Source: Paenibacillus larvae subsp. larvae (GTDB taxonomy: Bacteria; Bacillota; Bacilli; Paenibacillales; NBRC-103111). From it: DNA of 64,000 nucleotides. The stretch's first letter is position 1; every line of letters begins with the position of its first letter. The notes beneath the pieces were generated by a model. The model saw nothing but the letters and a program-made list of their open reading frames with translations, had not been told where the DNA came from and searched no databases. The DNA lies in assembly GCF_002003265.1 (NCBI RefSeq), contig NZ_CP019687.1, forward strand, positions 434,001 to 498,000, in the 5' to 3' direction. A program made the position numbers and the translations under genes. Positions 54,359 through 62,989 of this stretch are shown here, one piece after another.

Positions 54359-55744
54359 ATGAATCAAAAGAAACCGACTACAAACATATTAAAGGTCCGG
54401 ACTGCACGGGAAGCGGCTTTGCAAGTTTTGCTGGAGGTAGAAAAAGAACATGCATACAGTAACCTGATGCTGAACAAGGTCCTCCGGCATGCAGATCTTA
54501 GCAGACAGGATGCAGGCCTGGCCACTGAAATCGTGTATGGAACTATTCAAAGGTTGAACACAATTGACTGCTTTCTGGCACGTTTTGTAAAAAAAAGGCT
54601 GGATAAGCTGGAACCGTGGGTAAAATGTCTGCTGCGGCTCAGCTTTTATCAATTGTATTACCTGGACCGGATTCCGGATCATGCGGCTGTCAACGAAGCA
54701 GTCAAAATTGCTAAAAAACGGGGCCATCAGGGCATTTCCGGGATGGTGAACGGAGTACTGCGGAACGTAATACGGCAAAAGGGAGATCTTCTTCTGCCGG
54801 CGGATCTTTCCCCTATACGGCGCATAGCCTTAGAACAGTCCCATCCGGATTGGCTGGTCAGACGCTGGGTAGAACAATACGGAGAGGAAAAAACGGCTGA
54901 AATGTGTTTGGCCAATAATAAAGCGCCCAAAATCAGCATACGCAACAATATCCTCAAGCACTGCAGGGAAGAACTGATTGAGAGATTGCTGGATGAAGGA
55001 ATCCAAGCCGAGGCTTCTTTTCTTGCCCCCCAGGGAATTATTATAACTGGCGGAGGGAATATGGCCTTGACAAAGGAATATGCCAACGGAGATTACTCGA
55101 TCCAGGATGAGAGTTCCATGCTTGTAGCCGAACTGGTAGACCCGAAAGAAGGAATGATAGTCCTTGATTGTTGTGCGGCCCCGGGAGGAAAGACGACTCA
55201 TCTTGCCGAAAAAATGAACAACAAGGGCATTGTCAAAGCGTTTGATCTTTATGAGCATAAAGAGCAGTTGATTCAAGAACAGGCCGAACGGCTCCAGCTT
55301 ACTTCTGTGGAAACAGCCGTTGCCGATGCGAGAAAGCTTGGAGAACGTTTTAATCGCGAAACGTTCGACCGTATTTTGCTTGATGCCCCTTGTTCAGGCC
55401 TTGGGGTAATCCGGAGAAAGCCTGATCTGAAATGGATGAAGAAAGAACAGGATATCGAAGAGATCCGCAAGGTCCAACAGGATCTGCTATGTGCTGTCCC
55501 AGGACTTTTGAAACCGGGCGGGATACTTGTTTACAGTACCTGTACAGTGGAAATAGCTGAAAACGAAGATCAGGTTAATCGCTTTTTGGAGAAGCATCCT
55601 GACTTTATCCCTGTTCTGGAGCCTGTGCCGGGCTGGCCTCCTGAATTGAATGTACAATTAATGAATAGGGGGATGGTTCAAATTTTTCCCCAGGATTATC
55701 AGTCTGACGGTTTTTTTATGGTCAGGCTGCGTAAAAAATCTTGA
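54359..55744 (+). CDS. rsmB: 16S rRNA (cytosine-967-C5) methyltransferase
   Basis: S-adenosylmethionine-dependent enzyme of 461 residues. An N-terminal NusB-like domain (AALQVLLEVEKEHAYSNLML) is followed by the methyltransferase with LDCCAAPGGKTTHLAE, the catalytic DAPCSGLGVIRRKPD and the second Cys in YSTCTVE. ATG 54359 has AAAGGAG eight bases upstream; GTG 54350 lies inside the binding site. Confidence 0.94.
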   Translation: MNQKKPTTNILKVRTAREAALQVLLEVEKEHAYSNLMLNKVLRHADLSRQDAGLATEIVYGTIQRLNTIDCFLARFVKKRLDKLEPWVKCLLRLSFYQLYYLDRIPDHAAVNEAVKIAKKRGHQGISGMVNGVLRNVIRQKGDLLLPADLSPIRRIALEQSHPDWLVRRWVEQYGEEKTAEMCLANNKAPKISIRNNILKHCREELIERLLDEGIQAEASFLAPQGIIITGGGNMALTKEYANGDYSIQDESSMLVAELVDPKEGMIVLDCCAAPGGKTTHLAEKMNNKGIVKAFDLYEHKEQLIQEQAERLQLTSVETAVADARKLGERFNRETFDRILLDAPCSGLGVIRRKPDLKWMKKEQDIEEIRKVQQDLLCAVPGLLKPGGILVYSTCTVEIAENEDQVNRFLEKHPDFIPVLEPVPGWPPELNVQLMNRGMVQIFPQDYQSDGFFMVRLRKKS

Positions 55745-55861
55745 ATGGATACGGATCAGGTTATATTTTTACCCCTGCTGAAGTCTGTGATAAAATAAGC
55801 TGTTAGATGCGCTTTATAGATTTAATCAACAAGCTGACATATGAATATAGGTTGTGATGAG

Positions 55862-56905
55862 ATGAAACCGTACATGTATGATTTAACTTATGATGATTGG
55901 AAAACCTGGCTCAAAGAAAACGGAGAGCCGGCTTTTCGTGCGGATCAAATATTTGATTGGTTATATGTGAAAAGGGTAACGGATGTAAATCAAATGAGCA
56001 ATCTCTCCAAAGCCCTTAGAGAGAAAATAAAAACTAATTTTGAGTTTGTTGTCTTGAAGGAAATAGCGAATCAGCGTTCCCAGGACGGTACTGTAAAATT
56101 TTTGTTTGAACTGTCCGATAAAAATGCAATTGAGACGGTTATTATGAAACATAATTATGGAAACAGTGTTTGTGTAACTACCCAGGTAGGCTGCAGGGTT
56201 GGTTGTACGTTTTGTGCCTCTACATTGGGAGGGCTAAAGCGTGATTTAAGCGCAGGAGAAATTGTAGCCCAAATTGTCAAGGCACAGAAGCTGCTGGATG
56301 AAACGGATGAACGGGTCAGCTCCATTGTCATAATGGGGATCGGGGAGCCTTTTGAAAATTATGAGGCTATGATGAAATTCCTCAAAATTATGATTGATCC
56401 CAAAGGACTGCACATTGGACAGCGCCATATTACGGTGTCAACAAGCGGCATTGTCCCAAACATTTACCGTTTTGCGGATGAAAAGACCCAAATTAATCTG
56501 GCCATCTCCATCCATGCTCCAAATGATGCGTTGAGATCGAAGCTGATGCCGGTGAACCGCCGTTTCCCATTTGCAGATCTTATTGAAGCGTGCAAATACT
56601 ATACACAAACTACAGGACGCAGAATCACTTTTGAATATGCACTCATGGGCGGCGTGAATGACCAGGCGGAGCATGCAGAGGAACTGGCTCAAGTGCTGCA
56701 GCAGTTTCCGATGTGCCATGTCAATTTAATACCGGTAAACTATGTCATGGAGCGCAAATATGTACGTACACCCAGAGAGGATATTTTCAATTTCCAGCGC
56801 ATTCTGGAACGAAATAAAATTAACGCGACCATTCGCAGGGAGCAGGGCAGTGATATTGCGGCTGCATGCGGCCAGTTGAGAGCGAAGCATATGGATCGAA
56901 AGTGA
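55862..56905 (+). CDS. rlmN: Dual-specificity RNA methyltransferase RlmN
   Basis: Radical-SAM enzyme that methylates adenine 2503 of 23S rRNA and adenine 37 of some tRNAs. The 347-residue protein has the iron-sulfur motif [10 protein letters not shown], the GIGEPFENY segment and the methyl-carrying Cys in AAACGQL near the end. ATG 55862 is chosen because GATGAG lies directly upstream and the protein begins normally; ATG 55841 is possible. Confidence 0.94.
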   Translation: MKPYMYDLTYDDWKTWLKENGEPAFRADQIFDWLYVKRVTDVNQMSNLSKALREKIKTNFEFVVLKEIANQRSQDGTVKFLFELSDKNAIETVIMKHNYGNSVCVTTQVGCRVGCTFCASTLGGLKRDLSAGEIVAQIVKAQKLLDETDERVSSIVIMGIGEPFENYEAMMKFLKIMIDPKGLHIGQRHITVSTSGIVPNIYRFADEKTQINLAISIHAPNDALRSKLMPVNRRFPFADLIEACKYYTQTTGRRITFEYALMGGVNDQAEHAEELAQVLQQFPMCHVNLIPVNYVMERKYVRTPREDIFNFQRILERNKINATIRREQGSDIAAACGQLRAKHMDRK

Positions 56906-56924
56906 CCACGGGGTGATAAATGAG

Positions 56925-57683
56925 ATGAGAATAGCAATACAGACCGATATCGGACGTATCAGGATGCTGAATGAAGACAGAGCCGTCATCCAGAATATGA
57001 AAGGCTTTGCTCTTGCTATCGTGGCGGACGGAATGGGTGGTCATCAGGCGGGGGATGTGGCCAGCCAAATGGCTATTGATTTGATTCAAAAACATTTGGA
57101 GCAGTCTCTTTCCGAATCCTCCTCTTTAGAGGAATGCAAACTATGTGTGGAAGAGGCCATTTTGAAAGCAAACCAGGAAATCTTCGAAGTCGCTTCGGGC
57201 AGGGAACAGTTTCATGGAATGGGAACTACTGTTGTAGCTGCCCTGCAAACCCATGACACCATGATCATAGCTCATGTCGGGGACAGCCGGGCTTATAAGA
57301 TTGATCAAAGCTCAATTGTCCAGCTTACGGAAGATCACACTTTGGTGAACGAATTGCTGAAATACGGCCAGTTGACCCCTGAGGAAGCGGACCATCATCC
57401 ACGGCGCAACGTGATTACACGCGCACTGGGTACAGATCAGGAGGTGCAGGTGGATGTTCAGGAATTGGGATGGAAAGAAAAAGAAATCGTTCTGTTGTGC
57501 ACCGACGGGCTTAGCGGGATGGTGGACGAGACGTCCATCTTTACCTTGATCCATTCCGAAGCCAATCTGCAAAAAGCTGCTGACCGGCTGGTACAAGCTG
57601 CTCTGGAAGCAGGCGGAGATGATAACGTGACGGTAATTCTGCTTGCTAATGATCAAATTTCGGACGACGTAGAAACGAGGTGA
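56925..57683 (+). CDS. prpC: PP2C-type protein phosphatase PrpC
   Basis: Removes phosphate from targets of the kinase encoded next. The 252-residue protein has metal-binding motifs GRIRMLNEDR, VADGMGGHQAGDVAS, AHVGDSRAY, LLCTDGLSGMV and DDNVTVI. ATG 56925 follows a GGGGTG-containing sequence; GTG 56913 is an alternative. It ends six bases before prkC, as in B. subtilis. Confidence 0.95.
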   Translation: MRIAIQTDIGRIRMLNEDRAVIQNMKGFALAIVADGMGGHQAGDVASQMAIDLIQKHLEQSLSESSSLEECKLCVEEAILKANQEIFEVASGREQFHGMGTTVVAALQTHDTMIIAHVGDSRAYKIDQSSIVQLTEDHTLVNELLKYGQLTPEEADHHPRRNVITRALGTDQEVQVDVQELGWKEKEIVLLCTDGLSGMVDETSIFTLIHSEANLQKAADRLVQAALEAGGDDNVTVILLANDQISDDVETR

Positions 57684-57689
57684 GAATGA

Positions 57690-59759
57690 GTGATAGGTAA
57701 AACGCTCGGGGGCCGTTATGAAGTGATAGAGCAGATCGGCGGAGGCGGCATGGCTCTCGTGTACAAGTGCCTCGATCTACTGCTCAACCGAAAAGTGGCT
57801 ATTAAGGTGCTGCGTTCCCAGTTTGTTCATGATGAGGAGTTTATCCGGCGTTTCCGTAGAGAAGCTCAAGCTGCCGCGTCCCTGTCTCATCTGAATGTGG
57901 TGAGTATTTACGACGTAGGGCAGGAGGGGGATATCCATTACATCGTCATGGAATATATAGACGGGACCAACCTGAACGAAATCATCAAAGAGCGGGCCCC
58001 TCTTCCTGTGGAAGAAGCCATCCACTACAGCATACAGATTTGTGATGCATTGGGCCATGCCCATCATAACGAAATTATTCATCGGGATATTAAACCGCAT
58101 AATATATTGATCGGAAAAAACGGCCGTGTTAAGGTCACGGATTTTGGCATTGCTCGAGCCGTAACCTCCTCAACTATAACCCAAACCGGCTCGGTAGTGG
58201 GATCGGTACATTATTTTTCTCCTGAACATGCCAAAGGTACGAGTACAGGAGAAAAATCTGATCTATACTCGCTTGGTATCGTTATGTACCAGATGCTGAC
58301 AGGCCAGCTGCCTTTTCTTGGGGAAAGCCCCATCAGTGTAGCACTCAAGCATTTGCAGGAGGATGTGGAAGATCCCCGCAACGTAAATCCGGCAATCCCG
58401 CAAAGTGTAGAAAACATAATCCTCAAATCCATGCGAAAAAAACCTTCGGAAAGATATGATTCTGCCCGTGAGATGATGCAGGATCTGGAAACGTGCCTCA
58501 CTCCTGAACGCCGAAATGAGCCTAAGATCAGCTTTTGGGATAGCCTGGATGAAGAAAGCACGCGTGTCGTACCAGCCATCCGTTCAAATCAGACCGTTAT
58601 GGCAGCAAGTGATGACGAATCGCAGCCTCCTGACTCCGTTTCAGATGAAGAAAAGAAAAAACCGGTTGACAAAACAAAGAAAAAATGGACAAAACGTCCC
58701 GGAATTTGGATAACTATTTTGCTCATCCTTTTGGTTCTTGTGGCCGGACTCGCGTATTTCGTTAAACAAAAATATTCGGTTAGCAAGACAGAAGAAGTTC
58801 CTTTTGTAGAAAACCTGAAACTGGAGGAAGCCGTTGAGAAACTGAAAGCGGTAGGGTTTACTTATGAGGTTAAGCATGAGTTTAATGAAGAGAAGGAAAA
58901 GGATGTTGTATTTAAGCAGGACCCGAAGACGGGAGAAAAACTGGAGAAAAACTCCAAAATTACGCTTTATGTCAGTGACGGGCCTGAATTGAAAAAGATG
59001 CCCGCTCTTAAAAACAGCAAAATTCAAGAGGCTAAAAATCAGCTGCTTGCCTTAGGAATTAAGGAAGACCAAATAACTATTACCAATAAATATTCGGATA
59101 GCGGTCCTGATGTTGTATTGCAACAGACCCCGGCGGCTAATGAAGATATCGATCCCAAAAATGCAATGGTCAAACTGACAGTCAGTAACGGCAAAAAACC
59201 ATTCAATATGCCGAACCTGGAAGGACTAACGCTAGATGAGGCCAAAACCAGGATTAATCTTAGTAAACTCAAGTTGGATGATGTCAAATATGAGACCAGT
59301 TATCTTCAGCCCAAAGGAAAGGTCATCAAGCAGTTCCCTTATGCTCCTAACGATGAAGTAACTTCTGGGGCCGGAATCAAGCTTATCGTAAGCTCGGGCC
59401 TTCCTGAAGAAGCGGGTGAAATGATGATCAGTCTTGCTCTCAAGCCGTCAGTTGAAGGACAACCCTCTACGTTCAAGATTATCGTCAGTGATGCTACAAG
59501 AAGCAATTATGAGTATAAAACGGAGACGGTAACCGCTCCGGAGAAGGCAGACGTTAAGGTGGTGGTATCGCCGGATAAAGAAGCGGTCATTCAGGTTAAA
59601 GAAAATGATAAGGTGGTAAGTATCACTACACGTACTTATCAGGATTATCTGAATGAGAAGAACGGCCGATCCGCCCAGTCTGTTCCTTCTGCTCCAATAC
59701 CTTCTGACACGGTTAAAACGACTCCGACCACAACGCCTAAATCAAATGGAGGAGCCTAA
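57690..59759 (+). CDS. prkC: PASTA-domain serine/threonine kinase PrkC
   Basis: Membrane kinase that senses peptidoglycan fragments; in B. subtilis it triggers spore germination and controls cell-wall metabolism. The 689-residue protein has a kinase domain (GGGGMALVYKC, VAIKVL, HRDIKPHNIL, DFGIARAV, SPEHAKG), a Lys-rich linker, one membrane helix near residues 345-365 and three extracellular PASTA repeats (from about 370 to 575), then a beta-rich tail ending in Thr/Pro-rich sequence. GTG 57690 with GAGGTGAG upstream. The stop overlaps the rsgA start. Confidence 0.95.
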   Translation: MIGKTLGGRYEVIEQIGGGGMALVYKCLDLLLNRKVAIKVLRSQFVHDEEFIRRFRREAQAAASLSHLNVVSIYDVGQEGDIHYIVMEYIDGTNLNEIIKERAPLPVEEAIHYSIQICDALGHAHHNEIIHRDIKPHNILIGKNGRVKVTDFGIARAVTSSTITQTGSVVGSVHYFSPEHAKGTSTGEKSDLYSLGIVMYQMLTGQLPFLGESPISVALKHLQEDVEDPRNVNPAIPQSVENIILKSMRKKPSERYDSAREMMQDLETCLTPERRNEPKISFWDSLDEESTRVVPAIRSNQTVMAASDDESQPPDSVSDEEKKKPVDKTKKKWTKRPGIWITILLILLVLVAGLAYFVKQKYSVSKTEEVPFVENLKLEEAVEKLKAVGFTYEVKHEFNEEKEKDVVFKQDPKTGEKLEKNSKITLYVSDGPELKKMPALKNSKIQEAKNQLLALGIKEDQITITNKYSDSGPDVVLQQTPAANEDIDPKNAMVKLTVSNGKKPFNMPNLEGLTLDEAKTRINLSKLKLDDVKYETSYLQPKGKVIKQFPYAPNDEVTSGAGIKLIVSSGLPEEAGEMMISLALKPSVEGQPSTFKIIVSDATRSNYEYKTETVTAPEKADVKVVVSPDKEAVIQVKENDKVVSITTRTYQDYLNEKNGRSAQSVPSAPIPSDTVKTTPTTTPKSNGGA

Positions 59760-60658
59760 TGCCTAAAGGATTAATCATGAAAGCTTTAAGCGGGTATTAT
59801 TATGTGCTGCCGAAAGGGGAAAAAACGGGTAACTCCCCCGTACAATGCCGTGCACGGGGAGTGTTTAAGAAAAAAGGAATTACGCCTCTTGTCGGTGATC
59901 AGGTCCAGTTTGAACATACTGAAAACGGGGAAGGAACCGTAACTGATATTTTGCCTAGAAGATCCCGACTTGTTCGCCCTCCGGTTGCCAATGTGGAGTA
60001 CGCAGTTCTTGTGTTTTCTGTTGCCGAACCGGATTTAAACCTTCAGCTTCTGGATAAATTTCTGGTGCATATTGAGAATTCGGGTCTAACCCCTCTCATC
60101 TGTCTGACCAAAATGGATCTGCTGAATGCCGGTGAAGCAGGGGCGGTAAAAGCTGCTGTCCGTTTGTATGAATCAATCGGATATTCCGTTCATGTGACCA
60201 GTTCGAAAAAAAAGGAAGGCCTTGAGACTATAGAAGAAGCCCTGGCGGGATCAATTAGTGTCTTCGCCGGGCAATCCGGTGTGGGGAAATCCTCCCTGCT
60301 CAATGCTATGATTCAAGGTTTGAATCTGGAGACAAGCGAAATCAGCCATAGGCTAGGCCGGGGACGTCATACGACCCGCCATGTGGAACTGCTTCCCCTT
60401 GAAAGGGGTGGTCTCATTGCCGATACTCCGGGATTTAGCCAGCTCGATTTTGTTGAGCTTGAAGTAAAGAATCTGGGGGAATGCTTCAAGGAGTTCCGGG
60501 AATCGTCCGGAAACTGCAAATTCAGAGGCTGCCTGCATATTCATGAGCCGGGTTGTGCTGTATTAGAAGCGGTGCAGCAGGGTGAAATCGCCAAAAGCCG
60601 GTACGAACACTATGTTCAATTTCTTCAAGAAATGAAGGATAAGAAAAGGAGATACTAA
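59759..60658 (+). CDS. rsgA: Ribosome small-subunit-dependent GTPase RsgA
   Basis: Late 30S assembly factor, 299 residues. It has an N-terminal OB fold, circularly permuted GTPase motifs in the order [21 protein letters not shown], and a zinc site in [14 protein letters not shown]. The ATG overlaps the prkC stop codon, so the two are translationally coupled. Confidence 0.95.
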   Translation: MPKGLIMKALSGYYYVLPKGEKTGNSPVQCRARGVFKKKGITPLVGDQVQFEHTENGEGTVTDILPRRSRLVRPPVANVEYAVLVFSVAEPDLNLQLLDKFLVHIENSGLTPLICLTKMDLLNAGEAGAVKAAVRLYESIGYSVHVTSSKKKEGLETIEEALAGSISVFAGQSGVGKSSLLNAMIQGLNLETSEISHRLGRGRHTTRHVELLPLERGGLIADTPGFSQLDFVELEVKNLGECFKEFRESSGNCKFRGCLHIHEPGCAVLEAVQQGEIAKSRYEHYVQFLQEMKDKKRRY

Positions 60659-60660
60659 TT

Positions 60661-61323
60661 ATGGTTAATATCGCGCCTTCGATTTTATCAGCGGACTTTT
60701 CAAAACTTGGACAGGAGATTGCGGAGGTGGAACGCGGAGGAGCAGACTGGATCCATGTCGATGTAATGGACGGGCATTTTGTACCGAATCTTACACTAGG
60801 TCCCCTCATCGTAGAGGCTATCCGCCCGCATACGAAGCTTCCTTTGGATGTGCATCTAATGATAGAGAATCCTGACCAGTATATTCCTGCCTTTGCGAAA
60901 GCGGGAGCTGACTGGATCTCCGTGCATGTAGAAGCCTGCCGTCATCTTCACCGCACCCTTCACCTGATTAAGGAGCTTGGAGTAAAGGCAGGGGTGGTTC
61001 TCAATCCTGCCACGCCATTAGAGATGGTTGAGCATGTGCTGGGGGATCTTGACATGGTACTTCTCATGACCGTAAACCCCGGTTTTGGCGGACAATCCTT
61101 TATCCCCACAGTCGTGCCGAAAATAAAAGCGTTAAGAGCAAAGCTTTTGGAAAGAGGACTCGGGCACGTACTTATCGAAGTGGATGGAGGCATTCAGGAA
61201 AAGACTGCTTCACTTGTCGTGGAAGCAGGGGGCGATGTCCTCGTGGCAGGCAGTGCGGTATTCGGGAAAGAGGATCGTGCCGAAGCGATCCGACGTATTA
61301 AAAGCGCGGCCCGTCAGGCATAA
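60661..61323 (+). CDS. rpe: Ribulose-phosphate 3-epimerase
   Basis: Pentose phosphate pathway enzyme of 220 residues with [14 protein letters not shown], the metal ligands in [12 protein letters not shown] and [19 protein letters not shown] and EVDGGI. RBS AAAGGAG. It follows rsgA after two bases. Confidence 0.96.
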   Translation: MVNIAPSILSADFSKLGQEIAEVERGGADWIHVDVMDGHFVPNLTLGPLIVEAIRPHTKLPLDVHLMIENPDQYIPAFAKAGADWISVHVEACRHLHRTLHLIKELGVKAGVVLNPATPLEMVEHVLGDLDMVLLMTVNPGFGGQSFIPTVVPKIKALRAKLLERGLGHVLIEVDGGIQEKTASLVVEAGGDVLVAGSAVFGKEDRAEAIRRIKSAARQA

Positions 61324-61661
61324 GGTGTTGCTGGTTGGCATACAAATGGTTACAAGAGCGCGTCGTTCTTGTGGCCTTTTTTCTTTCATGGGAAACGCTC
61401 ACCTTCCAGGGTGCAGACGTTTCCTATTGTTTCAGGAAAGAACATGGATCTGCCTGAACTTTCCGACTTTAACTCAGGAGTGGTAAGTATCGTTCTTGTA
61501 AAGGGCGGTATGACCGCTTTCCTTGTGCAATGGTAGTAAGATGCTTGCCTAAGTCCGGGGGCTGTTAATTCCACACGGCCAAGCACATTTTTACTCAGGT
61601 ACGAATATACTGTCGGTAACGATGCGAGGTTGGTGGGCCATCATCGAAGGAGGGGTATAGG
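61324..61661 (+). other. Non-coding gap between rpe and spoVM with hairpins; thiN missing
   Basis: In B. subtilis thiN lies here; I find no trace of a kinase frame. The stretch holds a nested hairpin (GGAAACG/CGTTTCC with inner CACC/GGTG, 61391-61424) and a second one (GCGGT-ATG-ACCGC, about 61505-61517). No ORF with a ribosome binding site is convincing. Confidence 0.5.
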
Positions 61662-61742
61662 ATGAAGTTCTACACAGTCAAACTGCCAAAATTTTTAGGT
61701 GGTTTTGTGAAAGCGATACTGAATACGTTCAGCAAGAATTAA
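61662..61742 (+). CDS. spoVM: Stage V sporulation protein SpoVM
   Basis: A 26-residue amphipathic peptide that marks the convex forespore membrane and anchors the coat ATPase SpoIVA. It reads MKFYTVKLPKFLGG followed by FVKAILNTFSKN, close to the Bacillus sequence MKFYTIKLPKFLGG and onward. AAGGAGGGG lies nine bases before ATG 61662. It sits between rpe and rpmB, the expected place. Confidence 0.93.
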   Translation: MKFYTVKLPKFLGGFVKAILNTFSKN

Positions 61743-61843
61743 CCGCTCTTGTTCTGTAGGCAAACTCCAAAAGCACAGGAAGAAACGGCAAATCCCCCCT
61801 TTTTCAGGCAGCCGTCCGTTTTGAAGGTGGGATAAAAGAGAGA

Positions 61844-61972
61844 ATGAGCAGCCGCATTTATCAAGCAGAAACGATTTTGTCGCCCTATATTGGGGGACGA
61901 ACCTGCTTCGCTCTAAAAGATAAGATTTTGTACAACAGTGATTTTACCGGGATCATTGAATCAATTTCATAA
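61844..61972 (+). pseudogene. 42-residue ORF fragment cut by the dispersed repeat
   Basis: The frame is open from 61760 and has an ATG at 61844. It encodes a protein-like sequence (YQAETILSPYIGGRTCFALK, then DKILYNSDFTGII) whose last residues and stop codon come from the left arm of the repeat at 61958. I do not recognise it; it may be a gene truncated by insertion of the repeat, or chance. Confidence 0.35.
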
Positions 61973-62071
61973 ACCTAGATTTTCTATCCTAACTGGTACA
62001 AGATGCAGATACATCTGCACCGTAAACGCCTTCTCCATTAACGCTTGCCAGTTGCTTTATGAAATTGATTC
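61958..62071 (+). repeat. Dispersed inverted-terminus repeat (copy C, best preserved)
   Basis: GAATCAATTTCATAAA at the left and TTTATGAAATTGATTC at the right form a perfect 16-bp inverted repeat around 82 bases. Inside are a second pair AACTGG/CCAGTT and a hairpin GCAGAT-AC-ATCTGC, so the whole element can fold into one nested stem. Homologous copies are at 7568-7682 and 38791-38900 (reverse), with shorter copies at 25616 and 44730. Confidence 0.8.
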
Positions 62072-62084
62072 TATTTTTTATCTT

Positions 62085-62117
62085 TAAAAAAAAGCACCTC
62101 AGAAAAGGTGCTTTTTA
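62085..62117 (-). terminator. Terminator of rpmB
   Basis: AAAGCACCT and AGGTGCTTT form the stem around a short loop, with T8 on the reverse strand. Confidence 0.88.
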
Positions 62118-62131
62118 TCTGCGTGAATATC

Positions 62132-62320
62132 TTACACGCGGGTTACTTTACCGGATTTCAAAGCACGGGCACTTACATAGACACGTTTAGGCTTACCGTC
62201 TACAAGAATACGGACCTTTTGGACGTTAACGCCCCAGGAGCGCTTGTTTTTGTTGTTAGCATGGGAAACGTGGTTACCGGATTTAGGCGATCTGCCTGTT
62301 ACATAACATTTACGGGACAT
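62132..62320 (-). CDS. rpmB: 50S ribosomal protein L28
   Basis: A 62-residue large-subunit protein: [20 protein letters not shown], then [17 protein letters not shown]. It has the CxxxG start but no second Cys pair, so it is the zinc-free form. The start at complement 62318-62320 follows AAGGAGGTG; the longer frame to 62386 is not conserved. Transcribed opposite to its neighbours, as in B. subtilis. Confidence 0.96.
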   Translation of the reverse strand: MSRKCYVTGRSPKSGNHVSHANNKNKRSWGVNVQKVRILVDGKPKRVYVSARALKSGKVTRV

Positions 62321-62487
62321 GAATGACACCTCCTTGATAGTATACGAAACCGTGCACGGGGCAAGCCTAAGCTTAAAACCCGGCAAGACAGCTTTCTATA
62401 ATGTTTTCATCATTGGAAGTTAAACCGGAACGGTTTAGCTATTATGGAGTATGAAGCCTGTACCCTTTTCGTAAAACATACTTAATT

Positions 62488-62517
62488 ATAATAGCACAGC
62501 AAATTTGGCTCCGTCAA
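62488..62517 (-). promoter_or_regulatory. Promoter of rpmB
   Basis: Reverse-strand TTGACG and TATTAT with an 18-base spacer, about 170 bases before the start codon. The long leader has no recognised regulatory motif. Confidence 0.55.
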
Positions 62518-62611
62518 CGAGCACGATCCATTTTTGACGTTTATTTATTTCGTTGATTATAGTACAATGATGATTAGTCCATAAACCTTTACAAAGGAGT
62601 TGGTAAATTCA

Positions 62612-62971
62612 ATGCCAATCGAACTTTCAAATGAATATGGAAAAATACATGTGACCAATGAAGTAATCGCAGTTCTGGCTGGCTCCGCGGCGTTAGACTG
62701 TTATGGACTTGTTGGAATGGCTTCAAGAAAACAATTAAAGGACGGCATTGCTGAACTGCTTGGAAGAGACAATCTGGGACGCGGTGTTGAGGTCCGTAGA
62801 GAAAATGATCGAGTGGAAATCGATTTATATATCATTGTAAGCTATGGTACCAAAATCTCAGTTGTTGCCCACAACGTTCAGACCAAAGTGAAGTATGTAC
62901 TGAATGAAGTAGTGGGTCTTCATGTCGATGAAGTTAACATTTTTGTGCAGGGAGTTCGGGTAGCCCGATAA
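62612..62971 (+). CDS. yloU: Asp23/Gls24 family protein YloU
   Basis: A 119-residue member of the envelope-stress family with VTNEVIAVLAGSAALDCYGLVG, the IVSYG strand and GLHVDEVNIFVQGV at the end. ATG 62612 has AAAGGAG twelve bases upstream. It precedes fakA as in other Firmicutes. An intact relative of the broken gene at 28549. Confidence 0.9.
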   Translation: MPIELSNEYGKIHVTNEVIAVLAGSAALDCYGLVGMASRKQLKDGIAELLGRDNLGRGVEVRRENDRVEIDLYIIVSYGTKISVVAHNVQTKVKYVLNEVVGLHVDEVNIFVQGVRVAR

Positions 62972-62989
62972 TCAGGAAGGAGAATACTC

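Noticed and set aside
61958-62071. CRISPR repeat or insertion-sequence end
   Set aside because: The repeats are dispersed single copies without regular spacers, and no transposase gene is linked to any copy.
62108-62326. Plus-strand ORF over rpmB
   Set aside because: It is the antisense of the ribosomal protein L28 gene.
62321-62386. N-terminal extension of rpmB
   Set aside because: L28 begins with MSRKCYVTG and a strong ribosome binding site lies directly upstream of that codon.
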